Source: Chrysomallon squamiferum (taxonomy: Eukaryota > Mollusca > Gastropoda > Neomphalida > Peltospiridae). From it: DNA of 27,500 bases. The stretch is from assembly GCA_012295275.1 (NCBI GenBank), contig CM022667.1:4557208-4584707 (forward strand), read 5' to 3'. The translations under genes and the position numbers were made by a program. Below are positions 1 through 11,986 of the stretch, in pieces (positions within the stretch are counted from its first letter, which is position 1; each line of letters opens with the position of its first letter). The notes under the pieces were generated by a model. That model worked only from the letters and a program-made list of their open reading frames with translations. It did not search any database and was not told the origin of the DNA.

Positions 1-651
1 ATATTGGATTTCCTTACCTTCGTGCTGCATTGTAGTTAACGAAGATTATAATACAGTGGTTAGCGCAACAATGCTGTTTATCATAAGATCATCCCATATC
101 TTTAGTTATTTTCAAATTTCAACATGCATTCTCAAGTTCTGCTTTTCAAAAGATATGATCTTTTGGGTTTATAGTAAGGTGTATGTATAAAAGTCGATGC
201 AGAAAAATAAATCCGTATAAAATAGAAGCAGTGACTTTCTTCTTCATTTTCTTTTTCTTTTCTTTCTTCTTCTTCTTTAAAAAAAGAAAAGAAAAGAAAG
301 AACATCTATTTAACCACAAGATAATAGTAAAAGGTATTGTTAAACAAATATTAATTCTCTACTGCCTAAGCACTTACAAGGATGAGATAAATATTTTTTA
401 ACACACAGTTATCTGTGGTCTGTTTAAACCTTTTTGAAATTAGTTTGTTATAAAAGTGCTGTGTCAGGGTTTTTAATGGTTGGTTTGCTGTTGCGCACGG
501 TGTGAAATTTGCTGAGTTGCAGAGTCCACATGATGCATGTTAACATGTACAGACGTGACAGCAACATTCTCCGCTAACTCCCTGAAGTAAAACACCATCA
601 CTAAAACAGTGCTGTCACACAGGATACATCCTTCATTTTTAAATATGTCTC

Positions 652-656
<5 letters not shown>
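1..656. other. AT-rich spacer, no gene seen
   Basis: No exon-like reading frame or recognisable domain is visible. At 236-300 a polypyrimidine stretch (CTTTTTCTTTTC type) is followed by a polypurine stretch (AAAAGAAAAGAAAG type). The two arms are roughly complementary and could pair as a hairpin, but this can also arise by chance in low-complexity DNA. Confidence 0.5.

Positions 657-720
<64 letters not shown>
657..720. repeat. (TC)n microsatellite
   Basis: About 32 CT dinucleotides with one interruption near 686-687, followed by a pyrimidine-rich tail to about 905. Apparent open frames across it on both strands are repeat artefacts (Ser/Leu or Glu/Arg runs). Confidence 0.95.
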
Positions 721-725
<5 letters not shown>

Positions 726-1422
726 TCTTTTATCCTTTCTTGCTTTCCCTCAGTTTCCTTTTGTCTGTTTCATCATCTCCCTCTCTCTGTCTTGCTTTGT
801 CTCTTTCGTTTTCTATCTGTCTCATTTTTTTATACTTTTTTTTTTAATCTTATTCTGTTTTGTCACTATATCATTTTCACTTTTTCACTTTTCTTTTTCA
901 CCAGCAGAATCTTCAAACAACATCATGTCAACTTTCAGTTTACTTTGTCAGACCACTGTACATAGTTAAATAAATCGTGTGTGTATATACACCGTGCTGA
1001 ATCATTCAGTAGTTCCTCAGAAAACTGTTTATCATCACAAGTCTGGTTTATTAAAGACTCTTGCTACTAGTTGTAAAACAAACAGGAAAAGCAAACAGAA
1101 ATTCGTGTTAGTCAAATACACTTCAGATACACTTATATCTACTGTTGTATACACTGAAGTTCATGCGAGAATGTTTTCTCCAAGGTTAAAAAAAAGAAGA
1201 ATATTTATGTATTGTAAAGAATATTTATGTATTGTACACGATCAGATGAGATATATCATCAGCAGTTTTAGGTATCGAGTACAAGTTTTGTTTATTTATT
1301 ACTCTAAATTTGTGTGGAAGATGTCACCACAAACCAGTGTGTGAATATTATTCATGTTTAGTACTGCAAGCAGTTTGTGTGGATGGGTGTGTATGTGCAC
1401 ACAATTACACACACAGGCAATT
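721..1422. other. Spacer with short tandem duplication
   Basis: Pyrimidine-rich to about 905, then ordinary AT-rich DNA. A 20-bp direct duplication (AAGAATATTTATGTATTGTA type) lies at about 1197-1240. An open frame of 121 codons at 979-1344 has no recognisable domain and no splice or codon signature, so I do not call it a gene. Confidence 0.4.
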
Positions 1423-1463
1423 ACACACACACACACATGCACACACACACACACACACACACA
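1423..1463. repeat. (CA)n microsatellite
   Basis: Tract of about 20 CA units with one CATGCA interruption near 1437, preceded by shorter CA stretches from 1398. Confidence 0.93.
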
Positions 1464-3650
1464 GAAACACATACGTCCTAGGTCTGTACATCTGAATTGT
1501 TCATGAAAAAAAAAAATTCTCACGATATTTTTTCCTAAGATGGAAGGGTTGAGAAAGTGTGTATGTGTGTAAGTGTCTTTGCGTGCATAGTAGAAATTAG
1601 GTTCCAATTCAAATAAAAGAAAAACACTTGGACAGTATTATTGGTAACTGAATGAGGTAATAAAACTAAAAATTAATATTAACAACATCATCCTATCAGT
1701 GATGACATCTGTCAACAACAGCAGCTTTGTAAAATATCACCTGCTCTGAAACATCGGCCACTGAAAGATTTTTATCAATGAACATCACGCAAATCACATA
1801 AACTTTGTTTACAAGTGGGCTTAAACATAATCCTCTCATTTTATTGTTTTAGTAATAAATGTCATGCCAGTATTTTTCATGTATTGTGGAAATCAATAAA
1901 CTCTTCTAAAAAAACAGCACAATGATATTTATCAAGAAAGATTATTTGCAATTATTTGCATAACATTTAAAATGTATATGTGTAAAGACAGAACGTTCAG
2001 GGAAACAAATGTAAATGGTATCATAGCCAAAAATATTCAGTTGTTTTGAAAAATACATCAACATTATTATTATTTTCACTTGATATTTTAAAACATATAT
2101 ATATATAAAGACAAAACTGAGATGATTTGAAACAGACTGGCCAGATAGTTTCTACACAGGCTTTATTTTCCATGACACCTGTAGCACATGCTCTACCTGC
2201 TTTGCCTCCACACTTGTTCCCAAACTTCCATTTATTATTCACTGACCAAAGTCAAATTATAAAGACAGAACACACACATTTATTTTCATCTTTGTACAGT
2301 TTGTGTGTTACAACCTCCGTCAAAGACAGTGTGATGTGTTTGGTAGCCAGATTGGCATAAATCTAACAATAATTGATGTCAGTATTACGTTAACTCGGTA
2401 TTTAGAATCAACTTAGCAGGTTAGAATTTGAAAACACAAAGAGCAGAAGCTTAGATCATTACCTGCCAGGTTCCTATGCTGTTGAGTTCTCTTAGGTCTG
2501 ACTGATTCAAATGAACAGTTTTCATTTACCTGCAATAAAACTGTATGAGTAACATCACTGGCTTCTGTGGAAAGTTGATAAAAAAATTAGTTGCCTTTGA
2601 GCCATACCTGTTCTGATTAAACCCACTTCTGATATGTCAATTTATGTTTGTATATATATATATATATATGCATATATGCATATATGTGTGTGGATGTATA
2701 TAATCTGAGAGTGTGTGTTTGTGTATATAGATAGATTAATTATACAGATACAGACACACACACATTCACACAAGTCTGTCAGAATTCAGTAAACTAATTT
2801 ATTCACTACTTTCATGAGAACATTCTTAAAACATCTAGAAATAGAAATGCCATTGCTTTCCATTCTAAATCTAAAATAAACAAGTTTTGATCAGACTTTA
2901 ATAAGTTTTAAAAAATTCGTTAAACCGTTGAGAAAGAAAAACATGAGCAGTGAACACGTATAAACACAGCTGCAGTTTATTACTGAGATGAGCTAAGCAC
3001 TTTTTAAAGACTTCATTTTTTTTAAATTATTATTATAATTTATTTTTTTTTTTTTTTTTTTTATAATTTTGAAATTAATTTGACAAACTGCCCAGTCTTG
3101 TTTCTTGTTTCCTGCATCCCCAAAAAAGAAACACACTGATTTTTTAAACTACATAAACAAGATTTTAGAAGTATGTGCATGTAGCTGTATCCAAGATAAA
3201 TTAATCTGCTTTAGCTTGTATTAAAAAAAGACATGGATAAATCTGTGATCCTTCAACTGATAGAAACATTAGGCATACAGACTTAATGTATACATTAATA
3301 AAAAAATAATAATAAAAAAAATAAAAAAATAAAAAATTGTGTTTGTTAAATCTATAAATAATGATAAGAATATATCAAACTTGTTTTAAACATGTACTTA
3401 GTAACACTTTATTACAATAATTATTTTAAATATTTTCACTGAAAATATGTGCAGAAGTAGCTTAATATATGTGCATTCTTTTTTGTATGATGTAGATAAG
3501 TGCATACTGTAAATGACATATTTCCATTAATTTTGATGACTCTACATAAATAAAGAAAGCAAAGATTATTATCTACTGACATCATCAGAAAGGCAAATCA
3601 ACTATGTTCTTTTGAGATGTCATGTCCATTCATGTTGTCAGTTCATTTCT
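1464..3650. other. AT-rich spacer with small simple repeats
   Basis: No coding signal recognised. It contains a (TA)n tract at about 2651-2670, a TGTG/ATAG-rich patch at 2671-2765, a T-run at about 3041-3062, an A/T-rich low-complexity patch at 3297-3340, and scattered AATAAA hexamers that have no gene attached to them. Confidence 0.45.
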
Positions 3651-3655
3651 TTAGA

Positions 3656-3864
3656 TATGTACATTCATTCTTTAAATACATAGTCATTCTTTAAATACAT
3701 ACATTCATTCTTTAAATACATAGTCATTCTTTAAATACATAGTCATTCTTTAAATACATACATTCATTCTTTAAATACATTCATTCTTTAAATACATAGT
3801 CATTCTTTAAATACATAGTCATTCTTTAAATACATACATCCATTCTTTAAATACATACATTCAT
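3656..3864. repeat. Minisatellite, 17-21 bp units
   Basis: Ten copies of a 13-bp core CATTCTTTAAATA are separated by one of three spacers: CATAGT, CATACATT or CATT. The order is short, long, short, short, long, CATT, short, short, long, long, so a short-short-long block occurs twice. That pattern implies amplification of a multi-unit block. A degenerate copy precedes it near 3650. Confidence 0.92.
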
Positions 3865-3894
3865 CTGTCTTTTCGATTCGTTCAGTTGACACAC

Positions 3895-4165
3895 TTCACT
3901 GAACCATCCAATCCATCCATCTAATCCACTTGTCCATCCACTCATCTGTACGTCCCATGTGTGCATCTGTCCACCACATCACTCAGTCCCACCCTTTCCA
4001 ACTGCTTTTCAACCTTTCTGCCCATCCATCCTTTTTCATTCTGTCATCTTTTCCATCCAAATAGTCAGAATATGTTCACCATATAATCTAATGAAATGGT
4101 TGAGGTATATGGTTTCCAAATTCATTCATCCAACCATCCATCCATCCACCCATCTATCCATCTGT
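3895..4165. repeat. Degenerate CATC/TCCA-rich repeat
   Basis: Many ATCC and CATCCATC words with interruptions (for example 3905-3955 and 4123-4162), consistent with an aged tetranucleotide satellite. The 76-codon open frame here is made of this repeat. Confidence 0.65.
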
Positions 4166-4741
4166 TCTGTTGTATGGTTTTTCCTTTAACTTTAAATTAA
4201 AAAAAGTTGTCTTATTACATGAAATATCTGAAGTGTTTGGTATACTGCCTCTTCAAACAAAAAGAGAGAAAGAAATGCATTTACTGATTTACCTTGACAT
4301 ATCTGATTCACCAGTTTTTACAAAATTGTTAGTGTTTTACCAAGACAAAACTCCTCTCATTGGTTCTGAGAGACCTCACACAAGTGTAGTGGAGTGTGTG
4401 TGTTTGAAGCAGACTTTTGGCAGTGGCAGCAGTCTGACCACATAAAACATGAATGGTTCCTGCAGACTGCACTCGGCAGCACTTGGCTACATTTCTGCAG
4501 ATTGCACAAAATGGCTGCCCGCGGTTTCTGCAAAAGGAAATTACATCAAGCTGCTGGAATTACTTGCTCATGTCGACAGCTGATTTGATCAGGCTTTATC
4601 AGACACACATCAGCTGTTTACTCACAGGTAGAAAACCATTAATGTGAAATAACAGGCATCTCTTCATTTCAGTAACTGTGCTCAAAAATAAAATCATTGA
4701 AAGTAAACACGGAATTTATCAGTGGTATGTTTGCTTGTCTA

Positions 4742-4743
<2 letters not shown>
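4166..4743. other. Spacer; slightly GC-richer patch 4390-4640
   Basis: The patch 4440-4640 is richer in G and C than its surroundings. It has repeated CTGCAGAYTGCAC words near 4460 and 4496 and an AAAATGGCTGCC word near 4507, a YY1-like site by sequence. Open frames of 64 codons overlap it but show no domain. An unknown exon or an old repeat copy are both possible. Confidence 0.3.

Positions 4744-4816
<73 letters not shown>
4744..4816. repeat. (TC)n microsatellite
   Basis: About 36 uninterrupted TC units, followed by a short (TCTG)n tail near 4831-4840. Confidence 0.96.
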
Positions 4817-4818
<2 letters not shown>

Positions 4819-4998
4819 ATCTATCCATTTGTCTGTCTGTGTTTCTCCAACTGTGAGCATGTCTATTAATGCAGTCACAGTTTGACATCCCTGTACCTAA
4901 AGAGATAATTTGTTCTTATTTATGTTGAATTTACAGTTTGGCAGAAAGTGCTTCACAGTTATTATAGTAGCCATGTTTTTCTAGTGTTTTGATATGAT

Positions 4999-5030
<32 letters not shown>

Positions 5031-6777
5031 AGTCGCGTGCGTGCACACTAGCTGACTTAGAAGAAACCCAATTTATTACAATGGAAAATTAATGTATTCT
5101 GAAAATGTTTTAACTTCAGTGTAAATAAATAAATAAAAACAGGTAACACATGTACACCAAACAGCCTTAAATAAACTCAGTTTAAAATATCAGTTCTTTT
5201 CTACTCTTCTTCTTCATTTTAAATCTGACTTTCCTTTTTCTGCATATAATTATATTCCATTGCTTAATAATTTTCACAAAAAGAAAAGTTAAAAATAAGT
5301 TAAAGTGTATTTTTGCTGTCTAATATATACTTGTTAGGAAAGCAGTTGTTTAGTTTTATTATAACATGAAAACTGAAAAGAATGTCATGATACTAATTTA
5401 TTCACACTCATGCTCAAACATTCATGCTTCTGCATGCACTCACACACACACACACACACATGAATATACACAAGCACAACATGCATGCTGATTCACAACA
5501 CACAAAACACAACACTCAAAACTGTTCTGAATGATTCATGCTTGAACCATGAATTCAGTACATTCAGCACAAAAAAAAACAAAGAAAAAGTTAGGATTTG
5601 TATGGGCCTTAATAACCTGTTTCAAATATTACTCACCTCGCTCATTAAACATATTTTATTGCACAAAATTTAATAATTTTTATAAATGAAAAAAATCTAA
5701 GCTGTATTTGAGAAAAAGAAATTTGACATAAAGTCATAAAAAGTTCGAGCAAAATAGAAGAAAAAAAAAATCATCACTATTTCATTGAAAGCAGAAATCA
5801 TAATGAACAAAAATTATTTATAGTTAAAATTACTTCCCTTTATCGCAGCTCTCAAGCCCCTGTTTTGCTGTCTGACATGAATAACAATTAGTTCACACCT
5901 CACAAATAGTTTCCTAACTAACATGGTTTTCCAATTGGTAGTAAATGACTGCATGGTAGTCGATGTTTGATCTGCGAGGGAGTCGTGTCTAAGTGGCGTG
6001 TTAACGTTGTAGAGACGTACGAAGCTCGTTTCCGATTATTCAGATAATCAAACAAGATGGAAGAAATGTTTAACTAGACCCAAACACATTTCATTCATTT
6101 AGCAGCAGTAATAAAGAAGTCATTTCTTTTTTGTAAAGATTTTTTTTTTTTTTTCTTCACGGTTTTCTTTTTTGTGAATATTTTGCTTTTATTTTTGTAT
6201 TTACACATACATCATTATTTCCCATTATAAGTACTTTTTGTAGATAGATAGTATTACCATGTATCTTTAAAATATTATTATTATTATTATTAATCTGTAT
6301 TTATAATGTGTGCAGTTCTTTTACATGTATACAATGCAGAATAATTCTATAATGGAAATTAAAAAAAAAAAAAAAAATTTCTCTCTCTGGAAAAAAGCAA
6401 ATTTTCACACACCATTTATCCTCCCACTTTATATTCAGCTCGGACTCTGACCACAGTTTGACTCTCATGTTTTTTTGTATTTTTTTGTTTTTTTGTGGTG
6501 ATCAGTTCAAAATGTGTGGACAATTCAACTACATTTGACCACAGCACACAATGACTTGACACTTTACCTGTTTCGTGTTTGTACCTGCAGAAGCATTGAT
6601 TTGCATTGACCGGTTTGATACAGATCAATGGTTCTCTATAGCAGAACACTTTTTTTTTATGTAGCTTGTTGCTATGGAACCATTGTATTCATTTCCTGTT
6701 CCAAACAGAACCCGATTAACATCGATTGAATAAAATAATTAGATGTTTTTTTTTATAATGGTGCTTATTATGATTTA
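4817..6777. other. AT-rich spacer with short microsatellites
   Basis: Contains (GT)n at 5003-5030, (CA)n at about 5440-5460, A-runs near 5761 and 6361-6377, and a T-run near 6141. No exon recognised. A diverged repeat copy lies at about 6569-6725 and is listed separately. Confidence 0.45.
6569..6725. repeat. Diverged dispersed repeat, copy A
   Basis: The segment starting TTTCGTGTTTGTACCTGCAG resembles 10002-10021 almost base for base. Weaker matches continue downstream, including TTTCCTGTTC...ATTAACA here against TTTCCAGTTC...ATTAAACA at about 10110-10140. The order of the matches is preserved, which suggests two old copies of an unnamed repeat. Confidence 0.35.
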
Positions 6778-7376
6778 CGAATGGTGATAGTAGTGGTGAT
6801 AGCAGCAGTAGTTAATACTGCAGTAGGAGTAGTAGTTATACTAGTAATTGTAGTAGTAAATGTAGGCTAAAATGTTATAATGGTTATTGTCATAGTTGTA
6901 GCTGAACATGTTGTGATAATAGTAGTACTGGTAGTAGTAGTAGGTGTAGTAATTGCAGTTAATATTGTAGTAGTAGTAATAGTAGTAGTTGTTGTTGTAG
7001 TAGTAGTAATGATAGTCTAAAATATTTCAGTGGTTATCATTAGTTGTAACAGAAGATGTAGTAGAAGTTGTATCAGTTTCAGTTGCAGTTAGCATTGTAT
7101 AGTAGTAACGACAGTCTAAAATGTCACAATGCTTATTGTCCTAATTGTAGCTGTAGATGATGTAATAGTAGTAGTGGTAGCTTCCTGTTGTTGCAGAAGA
7201 TACATTGTAATGGTCATTACTGTTATTAGTAATTGTGGCTGTAGCAGGTTATGCTGTAATTGGAGTAGTAGTTGGAGTTGTCCCTTAATAACAGTAGTTG
7301 TAGTAATAGTATAATGGTTATTGTTAGTAGATCTAGTAGTAGTTATTTTAACAGTAGGTATAATTGATAACGGCAC
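6778..7376. repeat. Degenerate (TAG)n trinucleotide domain
   Basis: About 600 bp dominated by TAG/GTA/AGT words with many substitutions, for example 6793-6850, 6921-7015 and 7160-7180. Both strands stay open in places (Val/Ile-rich or Thr/Ile-rich frames), which is the expected artefact of a degenerate trinucleotide repeat and does not indicate coding. Confidence 0.8.
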
Positions 7377-7736
7377 ACATTATGTCATGTATTAACACCA
7401 GCTTATCTCGTGTAATCAGATATATAATTCATTGGATATCATTTTGTACTATACATTCAACTTATCTGAAATCTCTAAAAAAAACATTAGTGGTTCACTG
7501 AGTGTGAACAAAAACACAACAAAACACCAGATCAGTTTTAAAAAAAAAAAAAAAAACAACTCAATACAGGTGTTTGAGCACAACGCTCAAAACAAAGAGA
7601 TGTAATCTGTAAAGCTTTTGTTGTTATAAATAGGCGTGTTTGTCAGTGTGTACAATGAAACCATGGCAACGGAGATGTCAGCTCATGACACTCGAGAATG
7701 ACACAGTTTGTTTTTAATGGGGTGTCGGGTGTCTGA

Positions 7737-7737
<1 letters not shown>
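7377..7737. other. Spacer with promoter-like motifs
   Basis: Holds an A-run at about 7540-7556, a TATAAATAG word at 7625-7633, and a near-palindromic RFX X-box-like word GAAACCATGGCAAC at 7657-7670. The only adjacent open frame is short (20 codons from 7654), so no gene is called. Confidence 0.3.
7657..7670. promoter_or_regulatory. X-box-like (RFX) motif
   Basis: GAAACCATGGCAAC matches the strong right half (CCATGG-AAC) of the RFX X-box consensus GTTNCCATGGNAAC and differs at two left-half bases. RFX factors drive ciliary genes in animals. It sits about 24 bp after a TATAAATAG word, but no gene is recognised next to it and it lies 18.6 kb from the HYDIN-like gene. Function is speculative. 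Confidence 0.25.
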
Positions 7738-7738
<1 letters not shown>

Positions 7739-7779
<41 letters not shown>

Positions 7780-7936
7780 GCTGTTTGTCTGGGTGTGTGT
7801 ATGTGCATGTGTGTTGGTGTATGTCTATGGGTGTGTGTGTGTGTGTGTGTGTGTATACTGGTGTATATCTGGGTGTTTGTGTATATCTGAATATATGAAT
7901 TGAGAGAAACAAATGACTGTGTGTGTGTGTGTGTGT
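7739..7936. repeat. Compound (GT)n microsatellite
   Basis: Three GT tracts at 7739-7778, 7830-7854 and 7918-7936, separated by GT-rich linker, with a GA-rich patch after them at 7992-8020. Open frames here are repeat artefacts. Confidence 0.93.
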
Positions 7937-8194
7937 CTGTATGTGCATGTTTATGTGCATACTTTTGTGAATATGTGTGAGAATGTGTTTCAGAGAGAGA
8001 GAAAGACAGAGACAGATAGTGATGATGTAAATGAAAAAAGTGTTACAACGATAAGACCTGATAGCTTATATCAATGTAATAAAAGTTGATCTACGTACTC
8101 CACACAAGTTTACTCATGATATATTGACATTGCCTGCCATTCACTTTCATAACCATACTAATGGTGCATGCAGAATCATACATTTGAACAGGTT

Positions 8195-8198
<4 letters not shown>

Positions 8199-8242
<44 letters not shown>
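8199..8242. repeat. (CA)n microsatellite
   Basis: About 22 uninterrupted CA units. Confidence 0.95.
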
Positions 8243-8244
<2 letters not shown>

Positions 8245-8814
8245 GTATTTAATTCAATACATGTATAGCATATCATTATCATGTATACTCTAGATAGATA
8301 ATTTGTATGAAAAAAAATAGTGATCTCTTTCAGATCTTATGACTGATTGATTAAAATTTAAAAAAAATTAGATAATAAATTTAAACAACAAATAAAAAAA
8401 ATAAAAATAAACTCAATATAAATTAATTACAACTTGAATGTAATGTTAAATTGCTACTCATTGGTGACATGCATTATAACACTAGAGATAAAGAAAGCTG
8501 ATAAAACTTTTATATCTTAGCAGCAAGGATCTTGTTATATACGCCTTCCCACTTACGGAGATAAGATTAGTTTAATACACTGGTTGTGGGACAGGCTAGA
8601 ATGGGAAATATTTCATTGAACAAGTTCGATCCTGCATCTTGTCATGTGTTGACCAAGTACTGTAAACCATGGAAGTACTTTGAGCTTGTCAGAGTAGCTT
8701 ATCTCCGCTCAGTAACCTCTTTAAAACATAAGTCTGTTTTATTATTTTAAATTGCTAGCTGGATAACTTTTAATTTGTTACAGTTCATTGTAGACTCCTT
8801 GGGGGCAGTGTATT

Positions 8815-8815
<1 letters not shown>
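8243..8815. other. AT-rich spacer
   Basis: No gene, RNA or named repeat recognised. A-rich low-complexity DNA lies at 8357-8410. Confidence 0.45.

Positions 8816-8854
<39 letters not shown>
8816..8854. repeat. (GT)n microsatellite
   Basis: About 19 GT units. Confidence 0.94.
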
Positions 8855-8855
<1 letters not shown>

Positions 8856-9429
8856 ATGAGATAGATTTCTAAGGTATATGATAGTTAAATAATTCAAAAA
8901 ATAACTGTTTTACTGTTTTTGTTGATTGATTGATTTATTTATTTTATTATTATTATTATTATTTTATTATTATTATTATTAGTTATCTGATTTTTAATTA
9001 ACTTTTTTCAAAAGTAGGGATCTCTTTAGCATAATTTTAAAAATAATTCTACATTTTTTCCTAAATAAATAAAGTTACCATTAATTGTTTCAAAGACATT
9101 TACTGTTATCTGTAAACTGAATTTCTGTTCTGGCATATAACTTACTGCTTGACTGCTTTTTCAATAACTATTTTAGTTTTTTTTCTTTACTGAGATTTCA
9201 AATCCTTGCCTAGCTGACAGATCAGTCTGACCAACTGACCATAGAGTGGACACTGTCCATTGTTTGCAAGTTGCAAAAGTCTCTCAACTGTTTCATTAAT
9301 ATGGCATTAGCTGTGAACATTAATAGTGTTTAATTCATGATGCAGATCAGAAGTATGTGAAAAACATGACAGGACTTGAAATGGCAGGTTAGAATCAATT
9401 CAGGTACCAGTGTGTAAGAAGGTAGTATA
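8855..9429. other. AT-rich spacer
   Basis: Contains (TTA)n at about 8932-8982. Nothing else recognised. Confidence 0.45.
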
Positions 9430-9776
9430 TACTGTTATACACTATTACAATAATAATAATTACAACATTTTTATTAATAATAATACTTGTAATTAATATT
9501 ATAATTAATATTATAATTAATAATCAATGATAATAATAATAATTACTGTTTCTATTAACTCCTGTTGTTGTTATTGCTGCTGTTATTATTTGAATTATTT
9601 CTTCTTCTTCTTCTTCTTATTCTTATTATTAGTAGCAGTAGTAGTAGTAGGAGTAGTAGTTGTAGTAGCATCGTGCTGTTATTATTATTATTACTCCTTA
9701 CCATTATTATAAATATGACTAGTATTATTAGTAGTTGTGGTATTACTATTATTATTAAGAGACTACCAATGATAAC

Positions 9777-9817
<41 letters not shown>

Positions 9818-9848
9818 TAAAATAATAATAATAATAAAAAAAATAAAA

Positions 9849-9885
<37 letters not shown>

Positions 9886-9890
9886 AATCA
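9430..9890. repeat. (AAT)/(ATT)n trinucleotide domain
   Basis: A mosaic of AAT, ATT, CTT and TAG trinucleotides. The cleanest tracts are (TAA)n at 9779-9812 and (ATT)n at 9849-9882. These two run in opposite sense and are separated by an A-rich linker, so they could form a hairpin. The Leu/Val/Ser-rich open frames here are artefacts. Confidence 0.88.
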
Positions 9891-10239
9891 CAACCATGTA
9901 CTGATGATGTTGGTGTTTTGAACTCTGACAACTGCTACAAGATCTGCCTGTGTTTTGTTTGACAACGAAACCACACCGGTGTTTATGTCAGCTCAAGTTT
10001 ATTTCGTGTTTGTACTTGCAGACAGTTGGCTGTTATTGACAAGTTTTATTGATGTGTGACACATTAAAGCTTTTCTGTTGAACTCTTTATTTCCATGAGT
10101 AATTGAATGATTTCCAGTTCTAACTGGCACCCCATTAAACAGCCATCCTGTGAAAAACATTTTGTAATAATAAAGATTTCATTTTTGAATCTGGTACTCT
10201 GTTTCTCACTCTTTGACTAACCAGCCTGTAATGACTTTT

Positions 10240-10240
<1 letters not shown>
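9891..10240. other. Spacer with dispersed-repeat copy B
   Basis: A segment at about 10000-10145 is a diverged copy of 6569-6725; the best block is TTTCGTGTTTGTACTTGCAG at 10002-10021. No exon recognised. Confidence 0.35.

Positions 10241-10279
<39 letters not shown>
10241..10279. repeat. (AC)n microsatellite
   Basis: About 19 AC units. Confidence 0.95.
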
Positions 10280-10283
<4 letters not shown>

Positions 10284-10800
10284 TATTCATGTACAAAATG
10301 TGTGCTTACAGATAACATACAAACAACACAAATACAAATACATTTTATTTCAGGGCTGATGTTATGAATAAGTAAATATAACCTGGTTTGTTAATGGATG
10401 AGATAAACAGTAATTTAACTGAAACAATACAAGACTTGAAGAAAAATATCAAATATTAATATGACAGGATGATGTTGACAGAGCACAAGCAACAAGATTT
10501 GATAAAGAAATGCATTTCCCACGTCTCTAAGGACCAAAGAATTATTATTGATTCATAATACAAGAAAACTTTATTTAATTGTTTGAGTGGCTATGTGTGT
10601 TTGTACTGGAACAGTCAGGAGCAGATCCAGGTGTGACACTGGTGTTCAGTTAATACAAACCTCCCACCTCCTTTGTAAAAGCAAAATATTTTCTTTCTTG
10701 TTTCAAAAATGGTTTCCATTTTTTAATTTCTTTTATCATCCTTGCTGAAATTTTTTTTTTTTCATTGTTGAAAACTGGACAGATGCTTTTATAGAAGGGT
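10280..10800. other. AT-rich spacer
   Basis: No gene or named repeat recognised. A short T-run lies at about 10751-10762. Confidence 0.45.
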
Positions 10801-11013
10801 CAAGTAATATTTATTAAATACATTAAGTTACCTTTACAGAGATTAACTGACTTTTAATGAGATGAAGGAATGTTATTTAGATCAAGTAACTTTCATTAAG
10901 ATCAAGTCACTTGTATTCGAGCACAAGTAACTTATATTCAGGCACAACTTTTATTGGTATCAAAGTAACTTTTATTAGAGATAAAGTAACTTTTATTAGA
11001 GATAAAGTAACTC
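10801..11013. repeat. Degenerate ~21-bp tandem repeat
   Basis: Successive copies of an AAGTAACTTTTATTAGAGAT-like unit. The last two (about 10962-11005) are nearly identical and the earlier ones increasingly diverged. The gradient suggests expansion from the right end. Confidence 0.7.
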
Positions 11014-11986
11014 ACCACCCTGAACATTTTTAGTGTCTGCCCCTGAAACATCAGAGTAAGAACAAAAAGCTAAACAAAATTAAATTTAAAAAAATAATCA
11101 AAAAATGTACCTCAGCATTCAGTTGTTTTATCTTGTTAACACTTGTTTATTCTGCTTTTTTCTTTTTTTTTTCTGCAAAATTTAAAATCTTTCTTTTTTT
11201 TGTGTGTGTGTGTGTGTCATGAATTTTATTGTTTTGTGTTATTATCTATTAGTCTCAGAATCAAAGAGGACTGTTTGCTTGTGTTGAATGTTCAGGCTAG
11301 GATTTTATTAACACTTGTAACATTAACATTTTGTAAATGTTTTCTGCAAGAGAACACTTTTGAGTAAAGACTCACAGAAAATAATTCTGAAGAGTAAAAA
11401 AAAAAAATCTGATGAATGTAAGTAAGTGTTATTGAATAGTAAGGTCCTATTAAGAGAGAAAATAATTACTGGAAGAAAAAAATCTGAAGAGAAAAATTTT
11501 AATGTAAGTAGATTTTTTGTTTGTTAACCTTTCATTGACAAGCTCGAGTAGCTATTTGAAAATAAAACTGTTTTCATAATGGATACTTACATACAGCTGA
11601 TGTAATGGTAAGAGTTTTTAAAACTAAATATAGCATTGTGTATAATCAATAGATTATCCCAAAGAAAATATTTCATTAAATAAATATTTTTAGATTTGAA
11701 GTATATTGGGGAGTTTAAACAAAATGACTATATATATATATAGTGATGTATAGAAATATAAAAAAATTAATAAAATACTTTTATTTATTTAGTTATTTAT
11801 ATATTTATTTACTGTATTAATTTTCATTTATTTTATTTTATTTATTATTGTGGTATATATCTGTTTTTATTTTGTTATAAAGACTATAAAAAAAAACAAG
11901 AGTGAAAATAAATCATTATCTTGTTGTCTCTAAGACAATATTTGAACAGTCTAAGCTGTATTAGTCTACAACGTCTTTTCAAATGT
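11014..11986. other. AT-rich spacer
   Basis: T-rich, with a short GT run at about 11202-11217, an (AT)n patch at 11730-11742 and TTTA-rich DNA at 11780-11860. No coding signal recognised. Confidence 0.45.

Noticed and set aside
473-965. Open frames across the (TC)n tract
   Set aside because: Translate as Glu/Arg or Ser/Leu dipeptide runs, which are microsatellite artefacts. The same applies to the frames at 4669-4885, 7643-7960 and 8091-8282.
979-1344. 121-codon open frame
   Set aside because: No recognisable domain, no splice or composition support, and overlap with low-complexity DNA. Chance frame.
3656-3864. CRISPR-like regular repeats with alternating spacers
   Set aside because: The spacers are three short recurring words of 4-8 bp rather than unique sequences, the core is only 13 bp, and the genome is eukaryotic. 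It is a minisatellite.
4394-4588. Small gene with a good ATG (AAAATGG) in a GC-richer patch
   Set aside because: The frame is short, ends quickly and has no family signature. The AAAATGGCTGCC word could equally be a YY1-type site or old repeat sequence.
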